From Carboxylicivirga mesophila (GTDB lineage Bacteria > Bacteroidota > Bacteroidia > Bacteroidales > Marinilabiliaceae), in contig NZ_JAGUCN010000017.1 of NCBI RefSeq assembly GCF_018271975.1, positions 1 through 64,000 on the forward strand: DNA of 64,000 nt. The letters are read 5' to 3'. Positions 38,501 through 49,189 of the stretch are shown piece after piece. The notes under the pieces are model-generated. The model had not been told where the DNA came from, searched no databases, and saw only the letters and a list, made by a program, of their open reading frames with translations. A program made the translations under genes and the position numbers. Every line of letters begins with the position of its first letter. The first letter of the stretch is position 1.

Positions 38501-39732
38501 CGTCCACTTGCTTTATGATACCGGTTAAGCCCCAGCCGAGTGCCAAACCATATGAACCCTTCCTTATCTTCATAAATAGCATTAACCCTGAAATGATCCA
38601 GACTATTGGCGTCATTATTATTCACAACATATTGTGTAAAACACCCCTTCCCCAGGGATAACTGATTTATGCCATTCCCCTTGGTGCCAATAAAAATGGC
38701 ATTGGAACGTTCACAAAACAAATACGATACATTGTTGTCGCAAATACTGTTAGAGTTACCTGATTCAACTGTATAATACTCTATGTCGGGCTTATACTCG
38801 TATTTACCCGCTGAAGGTATAAGGGCTATCCCATTATTATTGGTACCAATAATAATGTTTCCTTCCTCATCCTCACATATCGCTGTGATGTATTTGGCTA
38901 CTTCATAGGAGTTCTGATTAATCTGGAGCTGAAATGAACGACTCCAAGGCATATCCGGTTGCCAGCTTGTCACTCGATTATTGTCAGAACCAAGCCATAC
39001 CACCCCATTACTATCTTCAAAAATGCAGGTAATACTTTGCTGCTGAACCCACAACCGTTCTATGCGTTCCTCTTCGGGCGTAAAACAAAACACCTGACCA
39101 TCTCTTTGTGCCAAAAGAACCTTTCCCGATTGACTTTGAGTATAAGAGCTGAACCTAACCAATCCCGAAGAATTCCAGTCATTCATTAAACTATTCAGTG
39201 ATAGATATGTCGCCTCATAATGATTGTCAGTTAAATTAACTGAAAGACAACCAAGCCCCTTATTAGAATAGACATACAATTTATCACCTGATGATATAAA
39301 TGAAATCTTGCCAAAGTCATCAAAAGGTAGTTCGACCAGCGAAAAACGATGCGTGACCGGGTTATATAGATATATTCCTGCCTCAGTACTTAAAAGAACC
39401 AATGAATGGGCAAAATGAGCAATTGAATAAATATTATTGGCCTTCAACATAAGTTCTGAATCAATTGTATTCCAACGGAGTTCAGAGCTATACCCATCAT
39501 ACAGGAACAACCCTTCATTGGTTCCGAAATACATCAAGCCAATACTATCCTGATATATACAATTAACCGTACTTTGCTTTAAAGCAATATTTTCAGTCAG
39601 ATGCCTAAATGAGTACGTGCGAAAGCCAGCATAGCTATTCTGCATATGGCTTCCAAATAAGATAATAATAAATAAAATGAACCGTTGCACCAGCTTTATT
39701 TTATTAGCAACAAACATTATCAGAACCAACAC
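35551..39732 (-). CDS. Hybrid two-component system regulator (HTCS) of a glycan-utilisation locus
   Basis: The 1393-residue protein combines a whole phosphorelay in one chain. A signal/anchor helix is followed by two seven-bladed propellers of two-component regulator repeats (for example GLMYFGTNEGLFLYDG, GFIWFGTRLGLNRYH), a Y_Y_Y domain (about 750-820) and a membrane helix (about 830). The cytoplasmic part has a HisKA domain with the H-box NVSHEFRTPLTLI (residue about 870), a HATPase_c domain (GTGLGLSIVKSFVEMHHG), a receiver domain (LIVSDIMMPHMDG, Asp about 1184) and a C-terminal AraC helix-turn-helix (about 1290-1390). The periplasmic part binds an oligosaccharide directly. It is divergent from the GH2 gene, its likely target. 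ATG 39717 is an alternative start. Confidence 0.94.
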   Translation of the reverse strand: MLVLIMFVANKIKLVQRFILFIIILFGSHMQNSYAGFRTYSFRHLTENIALKQSTVNCIYQDSIGLMYFGTNEGLFLYDGYSSELRWNTIDSELMLKANNIYSIAHFAHSLVLLSTEAGIYLYNPVTHRFSLVELPFDDFGKISFISSGDKLYVYSNKGLGCLSVNLTDNHYEATYLSLNSLMNDWNSSGLVRFSSYTQSQSGKVLLAQRDGQVFCFTPEEERIERLWVQQQSITCIFEDSNGVVWLGSDNNRVTSWQPDMPWSRSFQLQINQNSYEVAKYITAICEDEEGNIIIGTNNNGIALIPSAGKYEYKPDIEYYTVESGNSNSICDNNVSYLFCERSNAIFIGTKGNGINQLSLGKGCFTQYVVNNNDANSLDHFRVNAIYEDKEGFIWFGTRLGLNRYHKASGRYERFSNKVPRANETRPNGVEYIGETTCFCKDSDGNLWIGTYGSGLYRYDYDKKQFFHYEDEQGNDVPADRITDITLDSDNNLWLATHSAGIARILGVDSVRNRLNIRYYKCDNTEPNVSSSQNVDIVFIDSKDNLWFSHRDNGLFRLGKESKTMQNFRYIAGDSTSLSNNTIISVCDDNNGDIWFGTARGLNKFDIETELFTSYTMESGLPHNSICGVLSDDRGKIWLYTQRGIYRFDPSTKMFVSFIENSRIFHEDYTIDASFKNSSGKLYLGTINNGCFAFHPDSISDNLFVPSVSFTNFHMSECAAPDQDRAVFSCPDINVDTLNLELTYKQNNFSIEYTAFAYHESLNLQFSYHMQGVDRGWNKTNEKKMLIPYTNLSPGKYVFKVRVANQLNPGDYAEKRMNIVIKPPFYETPLAYSIYAILLLLIVFVLYRYTLSRIKLKNDLHIERMKLGFFTNVSHEFRTPLTLIVGPLKKLMAADEGMSEQERRAHYSLINRNTEKMMKLVNQILDIRKIDNQKMVLKTEQTDIIPFTKDIFDCFNLLAQEKQIAYSFDAPSVQINMACDQDKMEKILYNLISNAFKYTPVKGSISVNIESDAGKQLCIYVRDTGKGIPEDKMNCIFEWFYQVEQGKEANINGTGLGLSIVKSFVEMHHGKVTVHNNEVGCTFVVNLPLQDCRVDESGIKKEAGAFRNKLVMERSADLSAHHYPDHKGTELNNRSDAPLILVVEDNDEVREFIINQLWQNYRIKSATNGTEGLEQAIDSVPDLIVSDIMMPHMDGFELCKQLKTDIRTSHIPVILLSARSSVEQQIQGIDIGADAYITKPFEPFYLEARIKNLIASRQKLRQVFKADTDSCSDMAGEMTNALDTDFLNKVTSIVSDHLDDPDFSVPDLTKQVGMSNTVFYLKLKALTGFSAIEFIRHIRMKKAKELLNYNSHTISEVSNIVGFNDPKYFSTCFKRMYGVSPSQYVYKKTKIND

Positions 39733-39749
39733 TTTTTAACCTTTTGAAA

Positions 39750-39757
39750 CAAAGATA
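39750..39757 (-). promoter_or_regulatory. Candidate -7 box of the HTCS gene
   Basis: On the minus strand TATCTTTG matches TAnnTTTG exactly. It lies 18-33 bases before the candidate start codons. No clear -33 TTTG was found. Confidence 0.4.
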
Positions 39758-39915
39758 ACATTCCATTGAATTATTCCTGATTTATGAGCAACTTTAATCA
39801 ACAAGGAACATAGCGGCATGTTATAAATAAAATTGTAACACCTTATTTTTCAGCAACAAAAAGATTCATCAACCAAAACAGAAGAAATTTAAACCCTAAG
39901 ACGCTGCGCTAAGAA

Positions 39916-39923
39916 TATATTTG
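39916..39923 (+). promoter_or_regulatory. Candidate -7 box of the GH2 gene
   Basis: TATATTTG matches TAnnTTTG exactly, 92 bases before the GH2 start. The upstream -33 element is not recognisable, as expected for a promoter that needs an activator such as the neighbouring HTCS. Confidence 0.45.
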
Positions 39924-40002
39924 CTTACAAACAATTAAATACAATCCACCCATGACATTAATAATCAAAAAACACTGTAAATACTTTTCTTTAATGTTTT
40001 AA

Positions 40003-43125
<3,123 letters not shown>

Positions 43126-43225
43126 TCTGATAATTAAACAGTCTTATAATATGTAAAAGGCAGGACTTGACTTTACAGACAGTGTGATTAGGTTAGAACT
43201 CCATCTTACATTTATTTTTCTTTCA

Positions 43226-43280
43226 TTTTTTCTATCAATATCGCTCTCCACAAAGGATTAGAGTGTATTGATAGGAAAAA
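43226..43280. repeat. Long hairpin between convergent genes
   Basis: CTATCAATA (43232-43240) pairs with TATTGATAG (43266-43274). The stem continues inward through CGCTCT/AGAGTG and outward through T-rich and A-rich flanks. It could be a bidirectional terminator of the convergent GH2 and cyclase genes, or a small mobile repeat. Confidence 0.45.
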
Positions 43281-43355
43281 TCATCTGACAACTTCAACAT
43301 CTGTCAGATAAGTCACGCTTATCAGGTCAAGTAGTGGCAAGTACATATAATATGA

Positions 43356-43384
43356 AGAACGGCAGCCTTTTGAGCTGCCGTTCT
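43356..43384 (+). terminator. Strong hairpin downstream of GH2
   Basis: AGAACGGCAG and CTGCCGTTCT pair perfectly (10 bases) and are followed by GTTTTG. It lies 230 bases after the GH2 stop and is the best terminator candidate in the gap 43126-43544, which contains no gene. Confidence 0.65.
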
Positions 43385-43544
43385 GTTTTGCATGTGGGGT
43401 TGTATTTGCCACTATATTACTTGATAAAAATGACTAGTTCTGCCTTATGCCAATATGTTATATCAGGTGACTTTATCCACTGTAATCCATTGCATTGATA
43501 ATATTCAATATTAGCATCATGTCAAAGACTCTTGCAATAACCAA

Positions 43545-44306
43545 TTATTCAAATATGGCAACTACTCTTGCAGGGGCTGCCGATGCTCCCACAATTTTTA
43601 AAGGGAAAACGGCGATTTTAAACCCACAGTATGGTAAGTTACCAAGATTAACCAATTGTTCCATGTGGCAATAAGCCTTATTCCTGCCAACTAGATGTCC
43701 CTCCCAAAACAGCTCTGAATCCTTCGTCTCTCTGGCTTTCTTAAGCATATACGGCAAAGGTAAATCCCATCCCCAAGCATCAATCCCCATCACCTTTATA
43801 CCTTTGTCTATCAACCATTCTGTAGCCTCTGCACTCATTCCTGTTCCTATCTTGTGAAAATTCTTTGTACCATTATACTTATCTCGCCCTGTTTTAATAA
43901 GAACAATCATCCCAGGTCTTATATTCAGATGCTCTTGGGCTAAAAAACTCTCAATATCAGAAACAGTAATAGGATCAAAATCCTCTTTATAACTCATATC
44001 GATCATTAAACCTTCGCCATAGCACCATTCCAGAGGAATTTCATCAACTGTCATTGATTTTTTTCCATTTGCACTTGGAGCATAGTGCCATGGGGCATCA
44101 ATATGTGTAGTGGAATGAACCCCCATTTTTTTTATTGTATCATCAGCCCAGCCAATAAAGTCTTTTGGAAATAGTTTAAATGGCAAGCCTAAAAACCTTA
44201 TTAACCATTTCGACTTCCGATGTGGCTTATGCTTGATTATCACCCTCATAAACCAAGGGTCTTCTTTATTGTATCTAATTGGCTTGGATAAATCTACGAT
44301 TCTCAT
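43545..44306 (-). CDS. Cyclase-family metal-dependent hydrolase (kynurenine-formamidase-like)
   Basis: The 253-residue protein has the cyclase-family metal site in GVHSTTHIDAPWHY (His64, His68, Asp70, His74) and starts with the typical RIVDLSKPI strand. The family includes arylformamidases, isatin hydrolases and lactone or imide hydrolases; the exact substrate cannot be read here. No signal peptide, so it is cytoplasmic. It is a single-gene unit between the GH2 gene and the copper island. Confidence 0.85.
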   Translation of the reverse strand: MRIVDLSKPIRYNKEDPWFMRVIIKHKPHRKSKWLIRFLGLPFKLFPKDFIGWADDTIKKMGVHSTTHIDAPWHYAPSANGKKSMTVDEIPLEWCYGEGLMIDMSYKEDFDPITVSDIESFLAQEHLNIRPGMIVLIKTGRDKYNGTKNFHKIGTGMSAEATEWLIDKGIKVMGIDAWGWDLPLPYMLKKARETKDSELFWEGHLVGRNKAYCHMEQLVNLGNLPYCGFKIAVFPLKIVGASAAPARVVAIFE

Positions 44307-44489
44307 TTATTTACATTTTTACTAGTATCCTTGGATATTTAATGATTTAGAAGTGTCACATTATAACTATTGATAAGCCAAGAAATAATCCACCCTAGCA
44401 GACTTATCTGTGCATCCCAAAATTAAACTTTATCCGTAACCTATTCAAACAGTTAAATTAGAAACACTGAATATGAACAGCAGTAAAAA

Positions 44490-44523
44490 TGCCCAAGAAC
44501 TATTCTTTAGATATCCTTGGGCA
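44490..44523 (-). terminator. Terminator of the HMA/TRASH operon
   Basis: TGCCCAAG (44490-44497) and CTTGGGCA (44516-44523) pair perfectly. On the minus strand the hairpin is followed by TTTTTA. It lies about 185 bases beyond the last HMA gene. The rest of 44307-44707 contains only a 75-codon frame (44473-44700 +) that overlaps this hairpin and looks random. Confidence 0.65.
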
Positions 44524-44707
44524 ATTGTTTATAAATTACACCTGAATTCAATACGATGTAATGACATTAAATTAGGCTATTTGAATTATGCTCACCTTAC
44601 TATAAAATTTAGAAGCCTAACCATTCATTTTTTCATTCAGAATGAAAATCTATCAACATCTACGAATTCATATCACTATAAAAAACTACGTAAAGTATAG
44701 CTATTTC

Positions 44708-45079
44708 TTAATGCGAGTGTCCACTATGTTCATTTTTTTTAAGGGGAGCTCTGTCATACTTGCAACACCCTGGTAACTTTTTATAATCTTCATCTTTAGC
44801 TCTAATCATGTCTGTATCATGGCCTGCTCCAGCAATAGCCTTATGAACTAATTTAATATCGATTAAATGTGGATCATAAACAACTTTTATCTGTTTTGTC
44901 TTTTTATCCCAATCAGCAGCAACAACCCCTTTAATTGATTGAGCTGCACTCTCAATACGCTTTTCACACATACCGCATTTGCCGTATACTTTAAACTCCT
45001 TAGTCTCATTATGAGCTAATACTTTGACAGCACTTAACATTGATATCAATGCTACTAATACAATTACTTTTCCTTTCAT
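44708..45079 (-). CDS. Periplasmic HMA-domain protein with trailing CC motif
   Basis: The 123-residue protein has a signal peptide (residues 1-22) and one heavy-metal-associated domain. Its metal-binding pair is Cys35/Cys38 in GKCGMCEKRIE, and a conserved extension after the fold (AGHDT ... LPGCCKY) adds Cys105/Cys106. The C-terminus is His-rich (HSGHSH). HMA domains bind Cu(I) or other soft metals and pass them by ligand exchange. This is the last gene of a five-gene minus-strand operon and the third of three HMA genes in a row. Periplasmic copper chaperone or buffer is the inferred role. Confidence 0.85.
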   Translation of the reverse strand: MKGKVIVLVALISMLSAVKVLAHNETKEFKVYGKCGMCEKRIESAAQSIKGVVAADWDKKTKQIKVVYDPHLIDIKLVHKAIAGAGHDTDMIRAKDEDYKKLPGCCKYDRAPLKKNEHSGHSH

Positions 45080-45121
45080 AATTACTACTTTTTAAAAATT
45101 AATATATAAACATCTTTCATT

Positions 45122-45556
45122 TTACTTACCACAACACCCACTGGCATTAGCTTTTTTGGGCATTGTACAACCTGATTCACCTTCACCTTTGTTATGTTTC
45201 ATATGCATTCCCTCCTTCTGAGAAGAAATTGCTGCACGTTCATACTTGCAACATCCAGGGAGTTTTGAGTAGGTATCGTCTTTAGCCATTTGCATACCAG
45301 TATCATGTCCTGCATTGGCAATTGCCAAATGGATATTAGTGATTTCTACTTGCTGATCATCATAGACTACTCTCATCATCTTGTTCTTTTGATCCCAATC
45401 CGCAGCACTAACTCCTTTCAATTCTTTTGCTGCACCTTCAATGCGCTTTTCACACATACCGCAATTGCCATAAACTTTAAATGTTTCACTTTTTTCTCCA
45501 GCCATTGTCAGCACAGTACTAAACACCATGGCTAATACTAAAATTTTTGTCTTCAT
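45122..45556 (-). CDS. Periplasmic HMA-domain protein with trailing CC motif and Cys-rich tail
   Basis: The 144-residue protein has a signal peptide (LAMVFSTVLTMAG), an HMA domain with Cys32/Cys35 in GNCGMCEKRIE, the extension AGHDT ... LPGCCKYER with Cys102/Cys103, and a tail with Met, His and Cys ending in SGCCGK. The paralogue at 45559 places these four cysteines at the same residue numbers. The tail is likely to hold additional metal. Second of three tandem HMA genes. Confidence 0.86.
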   Translation of the reverse strand: MKTKILVLAMVFSTVLTMAGEKSETFKVYGNCGMCEKRIEGAAKELKGVSAADWDQKNKMMRVVYDDQQVEITNIHLAIANAGHDTGMQMAKDDTYSKLPGCCKYERAAISSQKEGMHMKHNKGEGESGCTMPKKANASGCCGK

Positions 45557-45558
45557 AA

Positions 45559-45993
45559 CTAATTGTTTATTTGTTGATTTAAAAAATTATCATACGCCTC
45601 TTTCGAATTAAAATACATCACAATACGTTTTTCGTCTGGATAGGTCTGCATTCTGTGTTCTGATTGCTTGGCCCTTACATACTGACAACATTCTTGAAGT
45701 CTAGCATAGGCATTATCACTAGCCTGGTACATATCGGTATCATGCCCTGCTTTGGCAATAGCCTTATGAATTTTGTAAATATTGGTCAGCTCATTATCAA
45801 AAGACAATGTCACCACTCTATTTTTTGGATTCCAATCAGCATTGTTTACGCCTTTCACTGCTTTTATGGCATTTTCAATGCGCTCTTTACACATTCCACA
45901 ATTACCATAAACATTAGATGTATAAATCATCTCTGCGGCCATTAATAAACCAGCGCTAAACAACATGCTAAATGCTAAAATGCTTGTTTTCAT
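45559..45993 (-). CDS. Periplasmic HMA-domain protein fused to a TRASH-protein-like tail
   Basis: The 144-residue protein has a signal peptide (residues 1-20), an HMA domain with Cys32/Cys35 (GNCGMCKERIE), and the extension with Cys102/Cys103 (QECCQYVR). Residues about 117-138 (KRIVMYFNSKEAYDNFL) resemble the C-terminal unit of the neighbouring TRASH-like protein (KRTVLYFESNETYNEFL), two bases away. The tail may have been copied from that gene. Start codon fits the stop of the upstream gene, so translation is probably coupled. Confidence 0.84.
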   Translation of the reverse strand: MKTSILAFSMLFSAGLLMAAEMIYTSNVYGNCGMCKERIENAIKAVKGVNNADWNPKNRVVTLSFDNELTNIYKIHKAIAKAGHDTDMYQASDNAYARLQECCQYVRAKQSEHRMQTYPDEKRIVMYFNSKEAYDNFLNQQINN

Positions 45994-45995
45994 AT

Positions 45996-46466
45996 CTAAC
46001 TTTTATCTATTTTTAGAAATTCATTGTAGGTTTCATTTGATTCGAAATACAAAACAGTTCGTTTATTAAACGGACTAATGTGAATGATTGCATCACATTT
46101 TTTTATCGTCTTTCCATTATAGGGATCTTTAGCATACTGAACATTACCAATGTTATAATGCAATCGATTAAGGCATCTATCGCAACACCCCCAATAAACG
46201 CCATTTTGTACCATTATTGAATTCAATGCAATCGGCTTCACCTGGTTACTAACCATACAAACTACACTGTCTGGCACTTGTAGTCCCTCATAAGCTGCAC
46301 TAGCATTCTGATATTTAATTGAACGATTAATAAATAAAAAATAAGCGATAGCGATAATTAATAGGCATATCCCCCAGAAAACAAATAGAATGCGCTTCTC
46401 CTTCCTTGACCATAGCACTTGGACTTCCTTCCCGCTTTTTGCCATTAAACTTCTTTTCATATGCAC
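45996..46466 (-). CDS. Membrane-anchored TRASH-like metal-binding protein
   Basis: The protein is 156 residues from 46466, with ATG 46460 and 46445 as possible alternatives; the last would remove the 10-base overlap with the upstream gene. It has a basic N-terminus, one membrane helix (about 28-47) and an extracytoplasmic domain with C-x23-C-x3-C (the last part being CCDRC). It matches the protein at 1202-1678 in architecture, Cys spacing and the KDP ... T ... DAIIHI region, so the two are paralogues attached to two different metal pumps. Confidence 0.72.
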   Translation of the reverse strand: MHMKRSLMAKSGKEVQVLWSRKEKRILFVFWGICLLIIAIAYFLFINRSIKYQNASAAYEGLQVPDSVVCMVSNQVKPIALNSIMVQNGVYWGCCDRCLNRLHYNIGNVQYAKDPYNGKTIKKCDAIIHISPFNKRTVLYFESNETYNEFLKIDKS

Positions 46467-46840
46467 ACCTTAAAAATACAATTAAAGAAATACACAATAG
46501 TACCTGATGAGACAAGTAGCACACTAACTACAACCTCTTTAGGAGACATTCTACTATTCCTGAATATGTACAGCAATGAAAGTCCCAGAAATAAAACAGA
46601 TATTAGTACATCAGCTTTTCCATTCATCAATTCCAACTCATTTTCTGACCATTGAACACAGTAATAGTTGCTTATAAATGAAGCCAGTAAAAGTAATGTA
46701 CCCAGATAAAGATTCCATTTAAACACTTCCTTTAGCTTACCACCAATTGTTCTTATACTGAAAGCCAGAATGGCAAATAACATAGAGCTTGCAAGAATAA
46801 TTGCAGCTGAGACTTTTATTAAAGAATGTATTGATAACAT
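46457..46840 (-). CDS. Small integral membrane protein, unknown function
   Basis: The 127-residue protein has four hydrophobic segments (about 8-28, 43-62, 77-92, 100-122) and a single pair of Cys near the C-terminus. No family recognised. It is the first gene of the HMA/TRASH operon and overlaps the next gene by 10 bases. The inverted repeat at 46883 lies just upstream of it. Confidence 0.6.
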   Translation of the reverse strand: MLSIHSLIKVSAAIILASSMLFAILAFSIRTIGGKLKEVFKWNLYLGTLLLLASFISNYYCVQWSENELELMNGKADVLISVLFLGLSLLYIFRNSRMSPKEVVVSVLLVSSGTIVYFFNCIFKVCI

Positions 46841-46882
46841 AATATTTAATTTTGTGACTTATGTAGTCTACCTCAAATTCTG

Positions 46883-46909
46883 ATACCCTATTTAAAGATA
46901 AAAGGGTAT
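46883..46909 (-). promoter_or_regulatory. Inverted repeat around a -7 box, candidate copper-responsive operator
   Basis: ATACCCT (46883-46889) and AGGGTAT (46903-46909) form a perfect inverted repeat, 13 bases apart. On the minus strand TATCTTTA (46900-46893), close to TAnnTTTG, lies between the arms, which would put the start of transcription about 45 bases before the first gene. ATACCC/GGGTAT arms resemble known CsoR copper operators, though CsoR sites have a shorter centre. Confidence 0.45.
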
Positions 46910-47246
46910 TGTTGTAGAAAAATTGACAGAATGTATTTGACTTAATATTATATCACTATAATATTTCTCTGTCTATTCCCTCAATCACAATACTGAGAGT
47001 TATATAAGACCTACATTATCTTGAGCTCATATAGTCTTTAGGCTTATAAGAGTTTCAAAGCTTCTAAAGTCAATTATCTATGAAAACTGACATCTAGTTT
47101 CTCACACTGACTTATCTTGATTATTTATCTCCCCCAAACGACAAGCACCTCTTATACAGCATTGATGGTTTCATTAAAACCAGTTCCTACCATTGCATAA
47201 CCAATCGTACATCATCTATATAACCGAATAAAAAGGTCAACTTAAA
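46910..47246. other. Intergenic stretch, no gene seen
   Basis: AT-rich sequence between the two halves of the copper island. No reading frame, strong hairpin or repeat was found, so no clear terminator for the upstream gene at 47247 can be named. Confidence 0.5.
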
Positions 47247-47765
47247 TTAGTCCTTTTGTCCTTTAAACTTTATTTTCCCATCCGGCATAAGGAAAGTGTA
47301 CTCAAATGACTGAGAATCTAGATGGAATCCCCCATAATGCTCATCACTATCCTGGTGTTCATCATCCATATGATACATCCACTCAGTTTCATCATCGTGC
47401 ATATCCCCCATCATACCGCCGCTCATGTGTCCTTCTCCTTTCATATGGCCATACATATTAGTGAAATCATCGCCTGTCAGACAAACCATAATACTATCAT
47501 TGTTATGATAGTAATCAAGCACAATGGTCGTATCAAAATCAGTACTGTAACAATGAACCTGGATTTGTCCATCACCCATAAGCTTAACATCAGTAGTAGC
47601 ATCATCACTACCTTGCCCCTCATCCAAAGCAGATTTTAAGTTAGAGTTAGTTAAGCTACCAATGTAAGTGCCGGTAATATCATCAATTTCCAATTCATCA
47701 TTTTTATCACATGCATAAAACGAGAATGCGATAACCGCTATTAATAATAATCTAGAATATTTCAT
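47247..47765 (-). CDS. Met/His-rich lipoprotein
   Basis: The 172-residue protein has a lipoprotein signal (FSFYACDK, Cys19). Residues about 100-150 are rich in Met, His, Asp and Gly (GHMKGEGHMSGGMMGDMH), the kind of segment that binds Cu(I)/Cu(II) or Ag(I) in periplasmic copper proteins. The flanking parts are beta-rich and resemble small lipocalin-like lipoproteins, without a named family. It is the last gene of the cusABC transcription unit. Role as a periplasmic or outer-membrane copper buffer is inferred. Confidence 0.75.
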   Translation of the reverse strand: MKYSRLLLIAVIAFSFYACDKNDELEIDDITGTYIGSLTNSNLKSALDEGQGSDDATTDVKLMGDGQIQVHCYSTDFDTTIVLDYYHNNDSIMVCLTGDDFTNMYGHMKGEGHMSGGMMGDMHDDETEWMYHMDDEHQDSDEHYGGFHLDSQSFEYTFLMPDGKIKFKGQKD

Positions 47766-47800
47766 CTTTTCCTGTTTTTTTAAAATTTCCTACCTGCTTA

Positions 47801-48325
47801 TTAGAAAGAGTATACGAGTGTTTCATCCCCATGTCCGATTCGCTCAGAAGAATGTCTATATACCAATAACTTCTTCTTACCTCCTGTATCTATAAGCTTG
47901 ATATCATTGCTGTTAGGCACTTTTAACAATACAGCACCTTGCTCATTGATGACGTTAATAGTAGAGTCAATCTTTCTAAATTCATCCTCAGGCGTGTCAA
48001 TATCATCATGTGATGCCAAAACTGTGCATGAATAAATGATTTCCAATAAATCATCTTTATTTAGAGTGTGTAAGGAGATATGCTTAATCTCATCCAGAAA
48101 ATGGTGACGAGGTAATGAAAGGTTTATTGATTTCCATAACGTTTTATCTACATTGTGAAGATTAACTGTTTGTTCCCTTTTATTATAAATTACATACTTC
48201 ACACTGCCATCTTCCAATGTCACTGTTTTGTAATCAGAGTCAATCGTTCCTTCATATTTCAATTGTCCATATGATTCAATCATTAATACTTGAATCAGTC
48301 CAAAAACCATTATTGTTAGTTTCAT
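47801..48325 (-). CDS. Secreted protein of unknown function
   Basis: The 174-residue protein has a signal peptide (VFGLIQVLMIESYGQ) and a beta-strand-rich body with a series of short repeated strands (KYEGTIDSDYKTVTLEDGS, INVINEQGAVLLKV). It resembles many Bacteroidota beta-propeller or beta-sheet periplasmic proteins but no family is recognised. It sits 11 bases after the AlbA_2 gene in the copper operon. Confidence 0.6.
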   Translation of the reverse strand: MKLTIMVFGLIQVLMIESYGQLKYEGTIDSDYKTVTLEDGSVKYVIYNKREQTVNLHNVDKTLWKSINLSLPRHHFLDEIKHISLHTLNKDDLLEIIYSCTVLASHDDIDTPEDEFRKIDSTINVINEQGAVLLKVPNSNDIKLIDTGGKKKLLVYRHSSERIGHGDETLVYSF

Positions 48326-48336
48326 AACTCAATACT

Positions 48337-49140
48337 TTAAGGTCTTGTGTTTAAATACTCCACCGTCTCGCTTGTAGAGAGAGTTGATGTCAAATTCCCT
48401 GTTCTTAAAAAGAATACGGTTGTATTATTCTCTAAAAGATAAACAGGCTGTTTAGAGGGTTCTATTAGAACAGTGCAAATCTCTTTATCTCCAATCGAAT
48501 GAAAAGCTACATGAATGTTAGTGCAAATATTTTTACCAAATGCATTAGCAATTAAAGTCATCAGCTTTTTGTGATATCCATCCTTGTCTTTCTTCTTCAA
48601 GGTCCAATAATCATTGGCCAAACCTAAAACCTGACCATCTTTACTTACTCCTAATATTATAGTTCCTCCTTTCGCATTAAGAGAGCCAGCAATCGATTTC
48701 AACACTTCAAATTCAATGTTTTTGTTCGTTTTAACTTGCCGATAGTCATAACGTAACGATGGAATAAACTCAACAAATTCATTTTCACCTTTTGATATCA
48801 TTGTCGGAATGCTTTGTTTTAGTAGCATTCGTTTGCTATATATCTTTACTTCTCTTTTTCTAATAGAACTGTAATACTCTCCAGATACATATCCACCAAT
48901 TAATCCAAGCACTGCAAAAGCAATTGCCATAGGCATCATATGGCCTCGGAATGAATGTGCAAAACTTGTTTTTATGACAGTCCCAAGTTCAGTCCAATTA
49001 AATGGCTCCTGATTCATCTCATACCAATAAATTGTCATACTAATTGGATGAAGAACAAAATATCCGATAAGTACTCCTATAGCAGCATGGATTAACAATG
49101 TGGAATGCCTGTTACTCTTCAATAAATTAGCAATCTGCAT
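48337..49140 (-). CDS. Membrane-anchored AlbA_2 (Schlafen-type) putative nucleic-acid-binding protein
   Basis: The 267-residue protein has two transmembrane helices (residues 15-38 and 68-87), followed by a cytoplasmic AlbA_2 domain (about 117-260). Recognisable parts are GENEFVEFIPSLRYDYRQ, the Gly-rich turn AKGGTIILGVSKDGQVLGL and the final FFLRTGNLTSTL. AlbA_2 domains occur in Schlafen-related proteins and bacterial regulators and are thought to bind nucleic acid. Linking one to the membrane within a metal-efflux operon is unusual. The homologue at 7531-8286 holds the same position after the other locus's adaptor gene. Confidence 0.82.
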   Translation of the reverse strand: MQIANLLKSNRHSTLLIHAAIGVLIGYFVLHPISMTIYWYEMNQEPFNWTELGTVIKTSFAHSFRGHMMPMAIAFAVLGLIGGYVSGEYYSSIRKREVKIYSKRMLLKQSIPTMISKGENEFVEFIPSLRYDYRQVKTNKNIEFEVLKSIAGSLNAKGGTIILGVSKDGQVLGLANDYWTLKKKDKDGYHKKLMTLIANAFGKNICTNIHVAFHSIGDKEICTVLIEPSKQPVYLLENNTTVFFLRTGNLTSTLSTSETVEYLNTRP

Positions 49141-49189
49141 AACCTTATGTCTTTAACCATCCGGACTAATGCCCGGATGAGATGATTAA

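Noticed and set aside
44473-44700. Open frame of 75 codons on the + strand
   Set aside because: It overlaps the terminator hairpin of the minus-strand operon, has random-looking composition and no recognisable feature.
44708-45993. Three tandem HMA genes as an assembly duplication
   Set aside because: The copies differ along their whole length in sequence and tail structure, so they are old paralogues, not a recent or artificial duplication.
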